64,000 bases of DNA, taken from NCBI GenBank assembly GCA_963707015.1, contig CAVPOO010000013.1:186001-250000 (forward strand), given 5' to 3'. The notes below the pieces were generated by a model, which worked only from the letters and a program-made list of their open reading frames with translations, made no database searches and was not told the origin of the DNA. The translations under genes and the position numbers were made by a program. The stretch is from CAVPOO01 sp963707015 (GTDB taxonomy: Bacteria; Pseudomonadota; Gammaproteobacteria; Thiohalobacterales; Thiohalobacteraceae). Each line of letters opens with the position of its first letter. The first letter of the stretch is position 1. Shown here in pieces: positions 43,618 through 52,042 of the stretch.

Positions 43618-45933
43618 TCAGGACGGTGCGTCGCCGGATGCGCGCCGCGGCGCGCGTGCCGTGCGGTCCACCGCCATCAACAGCGGCGGCAGGAACAGAA
43701 AGTCCGCCAGCAGCGCGTAGCCGATGGTCATCGCCATCAGCATCCCCGAGTGCTGGTTGAGCTGGAAGGGTGAGAAGGCGAGCAGGGAAAACCCCCCGAT
43801 CAGGATCACCGAGGTCACCCACAGGGCGGTGCCGACGGTGGCGAAGGCGTAGCGCACGGCGTCGGCCGGCGCCAGGCCCTGCACACGCCGGGCGCGCAGG
43901 TACTTGCTGAGGAAGTGCACCGTGTCATCCACGATGATGCCAAGCGCCATGGCAAACACCACCGAGACCACCAGCCCCACCTGACCGACGGTCATCGCCC
44001 AGGTGCCGAAGGCCAGCACCGCCGGTACCAGGTTGGGCACCAGGCTGATCAGCCCCAGCCGCAGGCTGCGCAGCGCAACCACCAGCGTGGTGACGATCAG
44101 CAGCACCGCGAGCGCGGTCCCCCAGAGCATGGTGCGGATGTTGCGCTCCGAGATATAGGCAAACATGATGGCCGGGCCGGTGGCCAGGGTCTGCATGGTC
44201 GGTGGCAGGTGGGTGCGCATCCAGTCCTCGGCACGCGCTTCCAGGGTGCGCAGTTCGCGGGTCGAGAGGTCGCGGGTGATCACGGTGAAACGGCTCGCGG
44301 ACTTGTCGATATTGATCTGATCGTTCAGATCCAGTCCATAGGGCAGGGAGAACTCGTAGAGCAGCAGATACTGCGCGGCGAGCTCGCGCTGCTCGGGCAG
44401 GCGCTGCCAGGCCGGGTCATCGCCGTGCAGGTTCTTGTTCAGGCGCTCGAGGAGCAGATGCAGACTGTTCACGTGCACCGTCTCGGGCTGCCGGGCGTAC
44501 CACTCGGCAAAGGCCCGCAGACGCTGCAGATAGGCCGGCTCATTGATGCCCGATGGCTGACCCGCGGCGAGTGAATACTCGAGCTGATAGATGCCGGTCA
44601 GGTGCGCGGTGGCAAAGTCCGTGTCGCGGCGAAAGCGCATGCTCTCGTCGAAGTACTGCACGAACTGGTCGTTGAGTTCCAGCCGCGGGATCATGGCGCC
44701 GACCGCCACGATCGCAACACCCAGGCCCCACAGCAGCGCCCGCCGGTAACGCACCACGAAATCGGCCAGCCGCTGCATCATGACGCCGCCGGTCTTCCCG
44801 GCACGGATCCGCAGCGGCAGCATCAGCAACAGTGCCGGCAGCAGGGTGAGCGATGCCACCCAGGCCGCCAGCACGCCCATCGCGGTGATATTGCCGAGAT
44901 CGCGAAACGGCGGCGCATCGGAGAAGTTCATGCTCATGAAGCCGATGGCGGTGGTGAGACTGGTCAGCGTGACCGGCTGCAGGTTGATCCGCAGGCTCTC
45001 CAGCAGCGCGGCGCGCCGGTCGTGCCCCGCCGCCTGCGCACGGATCAGCGTAATCAGGATATGAATACTGTCGGCGACCGCCAGCGTCATGATGATGGTC
45101 GCCGCCCCCACCGAGGCCGGCGTCAGGGCGATGCCCAGCCAGCCGGCCAGCCCCATGCCGGTGGTTGCGGCCAGTACCATGACCAGCGCGGCGGCCAGGG
45201 TGCCCGACCAGGAACGCAACAGCACCAGCATGATGAGGAAGATCACCGCATAGGACAGCGGCACCAGCTGGCGCAGGTCATCGAGTGTCGCCTCGGGAAA
45301 GGCATGATCCAGGACCGCCCCGCCGGTCAGATAGACATCGATGAAGGGGTAGCGCTGCGTGAAGCGCTCGCGCAGGGCATAGGTGAATTCCATCGCCTCG
45401 GCGGTCTTGTCCGCATCGCCCTGCTCGATCTGCACCGCGACATTTACCCCGGTGACGCGCGCATCGGGTGCAATCAGCCGGTTGACCAGCAGCGGTTCGG
45501 CGAGCGCCACGGCACGCACGGCTGCGAGCGCCGCATCGTCGAGCGCCTCGGCGTGTTCGACCAGGTCGTGTACGAACAGGTCATCGCCCTCGGCCTCGGT
45601 GTATTGAAAGTTGCTGACCGAATCCACCCGCCGCGACCAGGGCACCTGCCAGGCCTGCTCCGTCAGCCACTCGACCGCGGCCAGCGCCTCGCGCGTGAAC
45701 ACCTCACCCCCGCGCGGCGCCAGCACGAACAGGATGCTGTCACTGCGCGAATACACCCGCTGAAAGGCATGCCAGGCCGAGAGCTGCGGATTGCGCTCGG
45801 AGAAAAACGCCTCGTAGCTGGCATCGAAGCCGAGATAGCGCATGCCCGAGGCCGCCACCACGGCCACCGACAGCACACCGATGACCACCAGCCATCGCGC
45901 GCGCTGCAACCAGTCGACATACCGCTCGAGCAT
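43618..45933 (-). CDS. RND/MMPL-type exporter
   Basis: 771 aa with two repeats of one helix, a periplasmic loop and five helices. Seen: first helix WLVVIGVLSVAVVAASG, a loop with FFSERNPQLSAW, the helix set VPLSYAVIFLIMLVLLRS...TLAVADSIHILITLIRA, and in the second half AMALGIIVDDTVHFLSKYLRARR. The D-x-x-H pairs in helix 4 are typical of proton-coupled HAE2/HAE3 (MmpL, hopanoid-type) exporters. It stands without membrane-fusion or outer-membrane partners; lipid or hydrophobic cargo is likely. Confidence 0.9.
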   Translation of the reverse strand: MLERYVDWLQRARWLVVIGVLSVAVVAASGMRYLGFDASYEAFFSERNPQLSAWHAFQRVYSRSDSILFVLAPRGGEVFTREALAAVEWLTEQAWQVPWSRRVDSVSNFQYTEAEGDDLFVHDLVEHAEALDDAALAAVRAVALAEPLLVNRLIAPDARVTGVNVAVQIEQGDADKTAEAMEFTYALRERFTQRYPFIDVYLTGGAVLDHAFPEATLDDLRQLVPLSYAVIFLIMLVLLRSWSGTLAAALVMVLAATTGMGLAGWLGIALTPASVGAATIIMTLAVADSIHILITLIRAQAAGHDRRAALLESLRINLQPVTLTSLTTAIGFMSMNFSDAPPFRDLGNITAMGVLAAWVASLTLLPALLLMLPLRIRAGKTGGVMMQRLADFVVRYRRALLWGLGVAIVAVGAMIPRLELNDQFVQYFDESMRFRRDTDFATAHLTGIYQLEYSLAAGQPSGINEPAYLQRLRAFAEWYARQPETVHVNSLHLLLERLNKNLHGDDPAWQRLPEQRELAAQYLLLYEFSLPYGLDLNDQINIDKSASRFTVITRDLSTRELRTLEARAEDWMRTHLPPTMQTLATGPAIMFAYISERNIRTMLWGTALAVLLIVTTLVVALRSLRLGLISLVPNLVPAVLAFGTWAMTVGQVGLVVSVVFAMALGIIVDDTVHFLSKYLRARRVQGLAPADAVRYAFATVGTALWVTSVILIGGFSLLAFSPFQLNQHSGMLMAMTIGYALLADFLFLPPLLMAVDRTARAPRRASGDAPS

Positions 45934-45939
45934 CTGCCT

Positions 45940-46140
45940 GTGTCAATGAGTGTGTGGCGGGGTTGTTGAAGCGTAGCAGCATGGGGAACGGGGAGGGGAA
46001 CAATTTGTTCCCTCCCCCTGGAGGGGGGTGAGGCGGGTAAAAACGAACATCCGGTGGATGTTCGTCCCGCCGAACGCCCGCGCGCTACGCGTGAGGGCCG
46101 GATGGGTCAGGGCGGGGGTGACAAACCCTCAGCCGGCCGC
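45940..46140. repeat. G-run palindromic spacer
   Basis: Contains CCCTCCCCCTGGAGGGGGG and a hairpin GAACATCC-GGT-GGATGTTC near 46043-46062. It is similar in style to the palindromes around the DUF559 gene. No gene. Confidence 0.45.
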
Positions 46141-46152
46141 AATCCGCCCGCC

Positions 46153-46881
46153 TTAGCGCAGCGCACGGCGATCATCGCGCGGGGAGTGCGAAATCAGGTC
46201 GGAAAAAAGTACCGGCAGCGGCAGCACGGTGAGGTGACCGTTGCTGGCCTGGGCATAGGCTCCCGTATCGATGAGCCAGACATTGCCGACGATGCGGATC
46301 TTGCGGTTCGCGTTGATGGTGTGGCCGCAGACCACGCGGTCGATGCCGGCGACCGGCGTCTGCACCCAGCCATCGGCCCGATCCCGGCTCCACAGGGCGG
46401 TGTTGTGCGCCTCGGGATCACCTGCCTCCAGGGCCGCGAGGAAGGCCGGCCACGCGAGGTGCGCGGGGACATCGGCGTGCACGATGCCGACGCGGCCGGG
46501 ACCGGCCTGTATCTCCATCGCCAGCGGCAGCCCGGCGGCGGCGTGCAGGAACTGCTCTCGCAGCGCGGCATCGGCCTCGTCCCACCAGGCGCCGCCGTTC
46601 AGCAGTGTCCAGTTCAGCATGATCGTCTCATCGTCCTGGGCCGCGAGCAGCATCTCTTCATGATTGCCCATGCAGCTGTGGAACCAGGGCTGGGCCAGCC
46701 ACTCCAGCGCGGCCGGCGAGTACGGGCCGCGGTCGATCAGATCGCCCACTGCAAAGCAACGATCCCGCGCCGGATCGAAGCCCTGTCGGTCCAGCGCCGT
46801 CTCGAGCTGATCGAAACAGCCGTGAATATCACTGATGACAAAGTCGCGCCCCGTCGGGTTCAGGGCATAGCGCTGGATCAT
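46153..46881 (-). CDS. Metallophosphoesterase, PrpA/PrpB-like
   Basis: 242 aa. Complete phosphoesterase motifs: SDIHGCFDQL (D-x-H), GDLIDRGPYS (GDxxDRG), MGNHEEM (GNHE), and a C-terminal CGHTINANRKI (GH). The GDLIDRGPxS form is that of bacterial PPP-type serine/threonine phosphatases or diadenosine tetraphosphatase-like enzymes. Cytosolic, monocistronic. Confidence 0.9.
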   Translation of the reverse strand: MIQRYALNPTGRDFVISDIHGCFDQLETALDRQGFDPARDRCFAVGDLIDRGPYSPAALEWLAQPWFHSCMGNHEEMLLAAQDDETIMLNWTLLNGGAWWDEADAALREQFLHAAAGLPLAMEIQAGPGRVGIVHADVPAHLAWPAFLAALEAGDPEAHNTALWSRDRADGWVQTPVAGIDRVVCGHTINANRKIRIVGNVWLIDTGAYAQASNGHLTVLPLPVLFSDLISHSPRDDRRALR

Positions 46882-47213
46882 CGCCGCCGTTCCTCTTCCG
46901 CCTGCCGACTACTTAGAGCCTAGCAGGCTGTTGAAGAAGTCTCAGGCGAGTGCAGGACAAGCCACCGATCGGCGAAGAAGCGCAGAGTACAGGCAGTTTG
47001 CCGCGTCGCGGGCCCACATGTTGAGCCGGTTTGTGCCGCCGGACTGTGCTGCGTGCCGGTTTTTCAACAACCTGCCGACACTCGCGGGGCGGTTTGCCGC
47101 AGGCTGCGTGCCGGTGTCCGGCAAACCACCGCAGCGGCGTGCCCGCGCTTTGCGCGTCCTGCCGCGATGGGTGATACTGCAGCGAAATCGAGAAGCGCCC
47201 GCGTGCCACGTGC
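46882..47213. other. Gap with an imperfect inverted repeat
   Basis: Divergent spacer between the phosphatase and trpB genes. GCAGGCTGTTGAAGAA (46923-46938) is nearly the complement of TTTTTCAACAACCTGC (47060-47075), suggesting a decayed insertion element of about 150 bp. Its left end abuts CTAG; the right end does not. Confidence 0.4.
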
Positions 47214-47229
47214 AGGAGGACCATCCGCG

Positions 47230-48591
47230 ATGTCCGATTCCATCAAGTACACCCTCGGCGAGGGAGATATTCCGAAATACTGGTACAACATCGTGGCGGA
47301 CCTGCCGACACCGCCGCCGCCCGTGCTGCACCCCGGCACCAGACAGCCCATCGGCCCCGACGATCTGGCGCCGATCTTCCCCATGGCGGTCATCCAGCAG
47401 GAGGTCAGTCAGGAGCGCGAGATCGAGATTCCGGAACCGGTGCGCCAGGTCTATCGCCAGTGGCGCCCGAGTCCTCTGTACCGGGCGCGGCGACTGGAGC
47501 AGGCGCTGGATACCCCGGCGCGCATCTACTACAAGTACGAAGGCGTGAGCCCGGCGGGCAGTCACAAGCCCAACACCGCGATCCCCCAGGCCTTTTACAA
47601 CCGCGAGGAAGGCATCAAACGCATCGCCACCGAGACCGGCGCCGGACAGTGGGGTTCGGCGCTGTCCATTGCCGGGGCCTTCTTCGGGCTGGAGATCGAG
47701 GTGTTCATGGTCAAGGTGAGCTTCGAGCAGAAGCCCTACCGGCGCACCTTCATGGAGAGTTTCGGTGCCCGGTGCATTGCCAGCCCCAGCGATCTCACCG
47801 AGTCGGGCCGCGCCATCCTCAAGGAGCACCCCGACAGCACGGGCAGCCTGGGCATCGCCATCAGCGAGGCCGTCGAGCGCGCCGTGCAGCGCGACGACAG
47901 CAAGTACGCGCTGGGCAGCGTGCTCAACCATGTGCTGCTGCACCAGACCGTGATCGGCCAGGAGGCGATTCGCCAGTTCGAGCTCGCCGACGACTACCCC
48001 GACCTGGTGGTGGGCTGCACGGGCGGCGGCAGCAACTTCGCCGGTGTCGCCTTCCCCTTCCTGGGCGAGAATCTGCGCAGCGGCGGCAAGGTCGAGTTCG
48101 TCGCCGTCGAACCGGCCGCCTGTCCGACCCTGACCAAGGGCAGATACGCCTATGACTTCGGCGATACCGCGCATCTCACCCCGCTGGTGAAGATGCACAC
48201 GCTGGGGTCTACTTACGTGCCGCCCGGCTTCCACGCCGGCGGGCTGCGCTACCACGGCATGGCGCCGCTGCTCAGCCACATCACCGAGCTCGGCTATATC
48301 AAGCCGAGGTCCTACCAGCAGCTCACCTGTTTCGAGGCCGGCCTGCAGTTCGCCCAGGCCGAGGGTATCCTGCCGGCCCCGGAGGCCAATCACGCGGTGA
48401 AGGGTGCCATCGACGAGGCGCTGAAGTGCAAGGAAGAGGGTGTGAGCCGCTGCATCCTGTTCAACCTGTGTGGTCACGGCCACTTCGACATGCAGGCCTA
48501 CCGCGACTACATGGACGGCAAGCTGGTCGATCAGGTCTACGAGGAATCGGAGATCGCCATGGCGCTCGCGGGGCTGCCTTCGGTGGCCTAG
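47230..48591 (+). CDS. trpB: Tryptophan synthase beta chain, TrpB2 type
   Basis: 453 aa PLP enzyme. Features: YYKYEGVSPAGSHKPNTA (PLP Lys), AGQWGSALSIAG, VGCTGGGSNFAG, and the long N-terminal extension (KYWYNIVADLPTPPPPVLHP) that separates TrpB2 from classical TrpB. TrpB2 enzymes convert indole and serine to tryptophan, often without a TrpA partner; none is here. AGGAGG lies 10 bases before the ATG at 47230. Confidence 0.92.
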   Translation: MSDSIKYTLGEGDIPKYWYNIVADLPTPPPPVLHPGTRQPIGPDDLAPIFPMAVIQQEVSQEREIEIPEPVRQVYRQWRPSPLYRARRLEQALDTPARIYYKYEGVSPAGSHKPNTAIPQAFYNREEGIKRIATETGAGQWGSALSIAGAFFGLEIEVFMVKVSFEQKPYRRTFMESFGARCIASPSDLTESGRAILKEHPDSTGSLGIAISEAVERAVQRDDSKYALGSVLNHVLLHQTVIGQEAIRQFELADDYPDLVVGCTGGGSNFAGVAFPFLGENLRSGGKVEFVAVEPAACPTLTKGRYAYDFGDTAHLTPLVKMHTLGSTYVPPGFHAGGLRYHGMAPLLSHITELGYIKPRSYQQLTCFEAGLQFAQAEGILPAPEANHAVKGAIDEALKCKEEGVSRCILFNLCGHGHFDMQAYRDYMDGKLVDQVYEESEIAMALAGLPSVA

Positions 48592-48644
48592 GTGATAGCA
48601 ACGGGCGCTGACACGTCAGGCTGAGTGCCGGTAGGTTTTTTTAT

Positions 48645-48870
48645 GGCCACGGAATCCACGGAAAAACACGGAAAAATAAGAAAACAATTCTAAGGAACCT
48701 CTGATTAAATTGTCGTTCCAGGCGGAGCGTAGCGCAGACCCGGAATCCAGTGCCTGGAAGTCAATGCGCTAGCGGATTCCGGCATGCGCCGGAATGACCG
48801 CAAATGACTTAATCAGAGGTTCCCTAATGGGTGTTGGTTCTTTCCGCGTTTTTCCGTGGATTCCGTGGCC
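48645..48870. repeat. Hairpin repeat R1, copy 6 (carries nested R2)
   Basis: Arms at 48645 onward and ending at 48870. The loop holds R2 copy b flanked by CTAA. Relative to copy 1, R1 is inserted in the opposite sense. It fills the gap between trpB and the next gene. Confidence 0.85.
48694..48823. mobile_element. MITE-like element R2, copy b (130 bp)
   Basis: Perfect 15-bp terminal inverted repeats GGAACCTCTGATTAA. CTAA flanks both ends (48690-48693, 48824-48827). The interior closely matches copy a, with the same 130-bp length, including GGCGGAGCGTAGCG and a GATTCCGG...CCGGAAT hairpin. Confidence 0.85.
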
Positions 48871-48920
48871 ATAACATTTGTCATCATCAGACTGAAGAAG
48901 CACCAGCGGGCTGCGCGGGT

Positions 48921-49442
48921 CTAGTTGACCGGCGTGATGCCCGGTCCCGAGATGTTGGCGGGACACTCGTCGAACATGCCGAAGCCGAGGTCGGTCAGGG
49001 TCTTGCGCATGGCCTCGAGGTTGGCCGCGGTTTGCAGTCTTTCCCGGTAGTGCTCCAGCGCACCGAAATCCGCGCATTTCTCGACCAGCGGGCGCAGGCT
49101 TTCCAGATCCTGGACGCGGGTGAAATCCACCGAGTAGCCGATGGTGGTCGACGCGGTGGCGTGCATGACCGGTGCAATGCCCGCCCCGGAGATCGCCTCG
49201 GGACAGTCGTTGAACATGGCGAAGCCGATATCCGTCAGGGTCTTGCGCATGGTCTCGAGGTTGGCCGTGGCTTCCAGTTTATCCCGGTAGTGTTCCAGCG
49301 CATCGAAATCAGCGCAGTTCTGGACCAGCGGGCGCAGGCTTTCCAGATCCTTGACGCGGGTGAAGTCCACGGTGTAATCGGTCGCCAGCGACACCCCGGC
49401 AAACCCCAGCAGTGCCATCATCAGTAGTCGTGTTGTCTTCAT
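48921..49442 (-). CDS. Secreted protein with two duplicated domains (173 aa)
   Basis: Leader (TRLLMMALLGFAGVSLA) followed by two repeats of about 70 residues. Each opens with VDFTRVKDLESLRPLV (or VQDLESLRPLV), continues with CADF-ALEHYR, TANLE-MRKTLTD-GF-MF, and ends in a CP and an I-SG-GI-PV tail. Each carries two conserved cysteines, likely a disulfide. The duplication is visible also at DNA level. No family recognised. A GGGAGGA site lies 7 bases before the ATG. Divergent from lexA. Confidence 0.8.
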   Translation of the reverse strand: MKTTRLLMMALLGFAGVSLATDYTVDFTRVKDLESLRPLVQNCADFDALEHYRDKLEATANLETMRKTLTDIGFAMFNDCPEAISGAGIAPVMHATASTTIGYSVDFTRVQDLESLRPLVEKCADFGALEHYRERLQTAANLEAMRKTLTDLGFGMFDECPANISGPGITPVN

Positions 49443-49665
49443 GTCCTGTCCTCCCGAGAACCTGCGTGCGACGGCAGACGGCCCGGGCACGGCGCCGCCC
49501 GGCGCCGCGGGGTGCGGCAGACCCGGCCGATGCTGAGGCCGATTATGCGGTATCCCGATGACGCTGTCGCTGCGGCGCGGGAGCGCTCCCGGGCCCGCGC
49601 CGCTGTTCTCCATCGGTTCTCCCGGGTAGAATAGACGGGCAGCGAAGATCCGACCCCGTAATGCC

Positions 49666-50265
49666 ATGCAACTGACCCGACGTCAGCAGGAAATCTACGC
49701 CACCCTGCGCGACAACGCCGAGCGCTTCGAGCATCCGCCGAGCTACGACGAGCTCTGCCGGCTGCTGGGGCTGAGCTCGCGCGGCTCGCTGCACAAACAC
49801 ATCCAGGCGCTGGTCCAGGCCGGTCTGGTGGAACCCATGGACGGCACGCAGCGCGGCATACGCCTGGTCGAACAGGCGCCGGTCGAGGCGGGCATCCCCC
49901 TGCTCGGCACCATCGCCGCCGGCCGCCCCATCGAGGCCGTGCCGCAGCCGGAATTCATGCAGGTGCCCGATGAGCTGCTCGGTACCCGGCCCTGCTACGT
50001 GCTGCGCGTGCAGGGGGATTCAATGATCGAAGCGGGCATCCTCGATGGTGACTACGTGGTCATCGAACAGCGCGACAGCGCCCGCAATGGCGAGATCGTC
50101 GTGGCGCTGGTCAACAACGAAGAGGCGACCCTGAAACGCATCGAACAACAGCCGGGGCGGGTCATCCTGCATCCGGCCAACGCCAGCCTGACACCGCTGG
50201 TGTATTCCCCGGACGAGGTACAGATCCAGGGCGTGCTGAGAGGGCTGCTGCGCAGCTACCGCTGA
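49666..50265 (+). CDS. lexA: LexA-type SOS repressor (LexA2-like DNA-binding domain)
   Basis: 199 aa. N-terminal winged helix, then the self-cleavage site A85-G86 (TIAAGRP) and the protease Ser119 (GDSMIEAGI)/Lys157 (ATLKRI) dyad. The recognition region SSRGSLHKHIQALVQAGLVEP differs from the E. coli SPNAAEEHLKAL type and resembles LexA2 proteins associated with imuA-imuB-dnaE2. No CTG-N10-CAG SOS box is seen upstream, consistent with a different operator. It may regulate mutagenesis genes outside this window. Confidence 0.9.
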   Translation: MQLTRRQQEIYATLRDNAERFEHPPSYDELCRLLGLSSRGSLHKHIQALVQAGLVEPMDGTQRGIRLVEQAPVEAGIPLLGTIAAGRPIEAVPQPEFMQVPDELLGTRPCYVLRVQGDSMIEAGILDGDYVVIEQRDSARNGEIVVALVNNEEATLKRIEQQPGRVILHPANASLTPLVYSPDEVQIQGVLRGLLRSYR

Positions 50266-50398
50266 GCCAAATTTTTTTTCCCGCCCACCCTGATCCGCAC
50301 ACCCGAGGGAAACGGGGAATGCTTGTGATGGAAGGGGGTAGGAGTGGGTGCGTGCCCGCGATGGGGGAGGGGGGCAGGCGGGCCAACGCCTCCCACTC

Positions 50399-51508
50399 CT
50401 ACTCGAGCAAGCTCAGATACTGCCCATAGCCCTCCTTCTCCATCTCCTCCCTGGGGATGAAGCGCAGGGCGGCGGAGTTGATGCAGTAGCGCTGGCCGGT
50501 GGGTTCCGGGCCGTCGTTGAAAAGGTGGCCGAGGTGTGAGTCGCCGTGGCGGCTACGGACTTCGGTGCGCGGCAGGATGAGTTTGAAGTCGCGCTTCTCC
50601 ACGACCATGTCCGGTATCAGCGGCTTCGTGAAGCTTGGCCAGCCGGTGCCGGATTCGAACTTGTCCCTGGAGGAGAACAGCGGCTCGCCGCTGGCGACGT
50701 CCACATAGATGCCCTCGCGGTGCTCGTCCCAGTAATCGTTCTTGAAGGGCGGCTCGGTCCCTTCCTGCTGGGTGACCTTGTACTGCAGGGGCGTCAGGCG
50801 GCTTTGCAGTTCCTCCTCCGATGGCTTGCGGTACTCGGATGTTGCGTTCGGCGTGTCTTGACGGGTGTCCATGTGCAGCTCTTCTCCCCAGGTTTTTTCC
50901 AGATACTGGTCGCGCCCCGAGCGGTAACGGTAGAACTCATAGCGCAGCGGGTTCCTGCTGTGATAATCCTGATGGTACGCCTCCGCCGGGTAGAACGTCG
51001 TCGCCGGCAGGATGGGCGTGACGATCGGCTCGGCGTAGCGACCGGAGGCCGCCAGCGCCGCCTTGGATTCCTCGGCCGCGCGCTTCTGCGCCTCGTCATG
51101 ATAGAAGATCGCCGTCGTGTACTGCTTGCCGCGGTCGGCGAACTGGCCGCCGGCGTCGGTCGGCTCGACCATGCGCCAGAAGGCGGCCAGCAGACCCTCA
51201 TAGCTGATCCGGGCCGGGTCGTAGTACACCGCGACGCTCTCCAGGTGCCCGGTACCGCCGGCGGCAACCTGCCGGTAGCTCGGATTCTTCACCTGTCCGC
51301 CCGTGTAGCCGGAGATTGTCTTCACCACCCCGGGCACCTTGTCGAAATCGGACTCGATACACCAGAAACAACCGCCGGCAAAGGTGGCGACCGCCAGCGT
51401 TTCGTCGATGGGTTCTACGGGCGCGACCGCCTCATCGCCGGCGCAACTCACCAGGAACGCGATGACGACCGCGGCCATCAGGCCCAGTCCGATAAGACGT
51501 CTTCTCAT
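50399..51508 (-). CDS. msrAB: MsrA-MsrB fusion, predicted lipoprotein
   Basis: 369 aa. Lipobox LVSC22 ends the leader, so it is probably membrane-anchored and periplasmic. MsrA: FAGGCFWCIE with catalytic Cys47, GGTGHLESV, and YHQDYH. MsrB: GEPLFSSRDKFESGTGWPSF and RYCINSAALRF with the catalytic Cys. The zinc CxxC pairs of many MsrB domains are absent, as in PilB-like fusions. It reduces S- and R-methionine sulfoxide. Start 51508 is favoured over 51514 because GGAG is then 8 bases upstream. It lies about 6.6 kb from the Met-rich repeat gene. Confidence 0.93.
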   Translation of the reverse strand: MRRRLIGLGLMAAVVIAFLVSCAGDEAVAPVEPIDETLAVATFAGGCFWCIESDFDKVPGVVKTISGYTGGQVKNPSYRQVAAGGTGHLESVAVYYDPARISYEGLLAAFWRMVEPTDAGGQFADRGKQYTTAIFYHDEAQKRAAEESKAALAASGRYAEPIVTPILPATTFYPAEAYHQDYHSRNPLRYEFYRYRSGRDQYLEKTWGEELHMDTRQDTPNATSEYRKPSEEELQSRLTPLQYKVTQQEGTEPPFKNDYWDEHREGIYVDVASGEPLFSSRDKFESGTGWPSFTKPLIPDMVVEKRDFKLILPRTEVRSRHGDSHLGHLFNDGPEPTGQRYCINSAALRFIPREEMEKEGYGQYLSLLE

Positions 51509-51811
51509 AGACATTGCTCCGTCGAGGCCGCTCCAAGGCGCTCTTGCATCCGGGGCCTCCGGAATGAGGCCGGTTACCTGACTCTGACCATGGTGGGGGT
51601 GAAGAGTTGCATTCCCCAGGCGTTCGCTGCCGCCTGCGGTCCAGCCGAAGCACCCTGGGCCGCAGGGTTTCCAGGCTCAGAACCCGGTTTTCGAACTTAA
51701 GGGAAGATTGCCGCCAGGACAAGAATACCGTCGATGTTCCAACCGGTAGCCGGCTGAAAGAACTCGGGCCACCATCCAGTATGCCTTCAATCTGATAATA
51801 ACGAATGTTAT
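51509..51811. other. Gap with no recognisable gene
   Basis: About 300 bp upstream of msrAB. No frame with family similarity; the promoter of msrAB should lie here. Confidence 0.45.
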
Positions 51812-51892
51812 GGCCACGGAATCCACGGAAAAACACGGAAAGAACGAACACTCATTAGACTTTTTTCCGTGTTTTTCCGTGGATTCCGTGGC
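51812..51892. repeat. Hairpin repeat R1, copy 7
   Basis: Short clean copy. Its left flank TCTGATAATAACGAATGTTA is the complement of the right flank of other copies, so it is inserted in the opposite sense. It is followed at once by R3 copy d. Confidence 0.85.
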
Positions 51893-51922
51893 TATAAAAA
51901 ATACTGGCGCACAGCCTGCTAG

Positions 51923-52042
51923 CCCGGATTTCTCGCCGGGATAGGCATCTTTACGAAACACGCTGTGTTCTGGCGACTCAGCACTCTCTCAATCTCTTCA
52001 ACAGAATATGCGGTTCCACCGCCGCCCGGTGAGAAATCCGGG
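51923..52042. mobile_element. MITE-like element R3, copy d (120 bp)
   Basis: Termini CCCGGATTTCTCGCCGGG / CCCGGTGAGAAATCCGGG, CTAG on both sides (51919-51922, 52043-52046). The right-hand CTAG is read on the minus strand as the TAG stop codon of the adjoining ferredoxin gene. Confidence 0.85.

Noticed and set aside
49540..49665. SOS box upstream of lexA
   Set aside because: No CTG-N10-CAG palindrome was found in the spacer.
50246..50285. Terminator after lexA (T tract ATTTTTTTT)
   Set aside because: The T run is present but I could not find a convincing stem directly before it outside the coding sequence.
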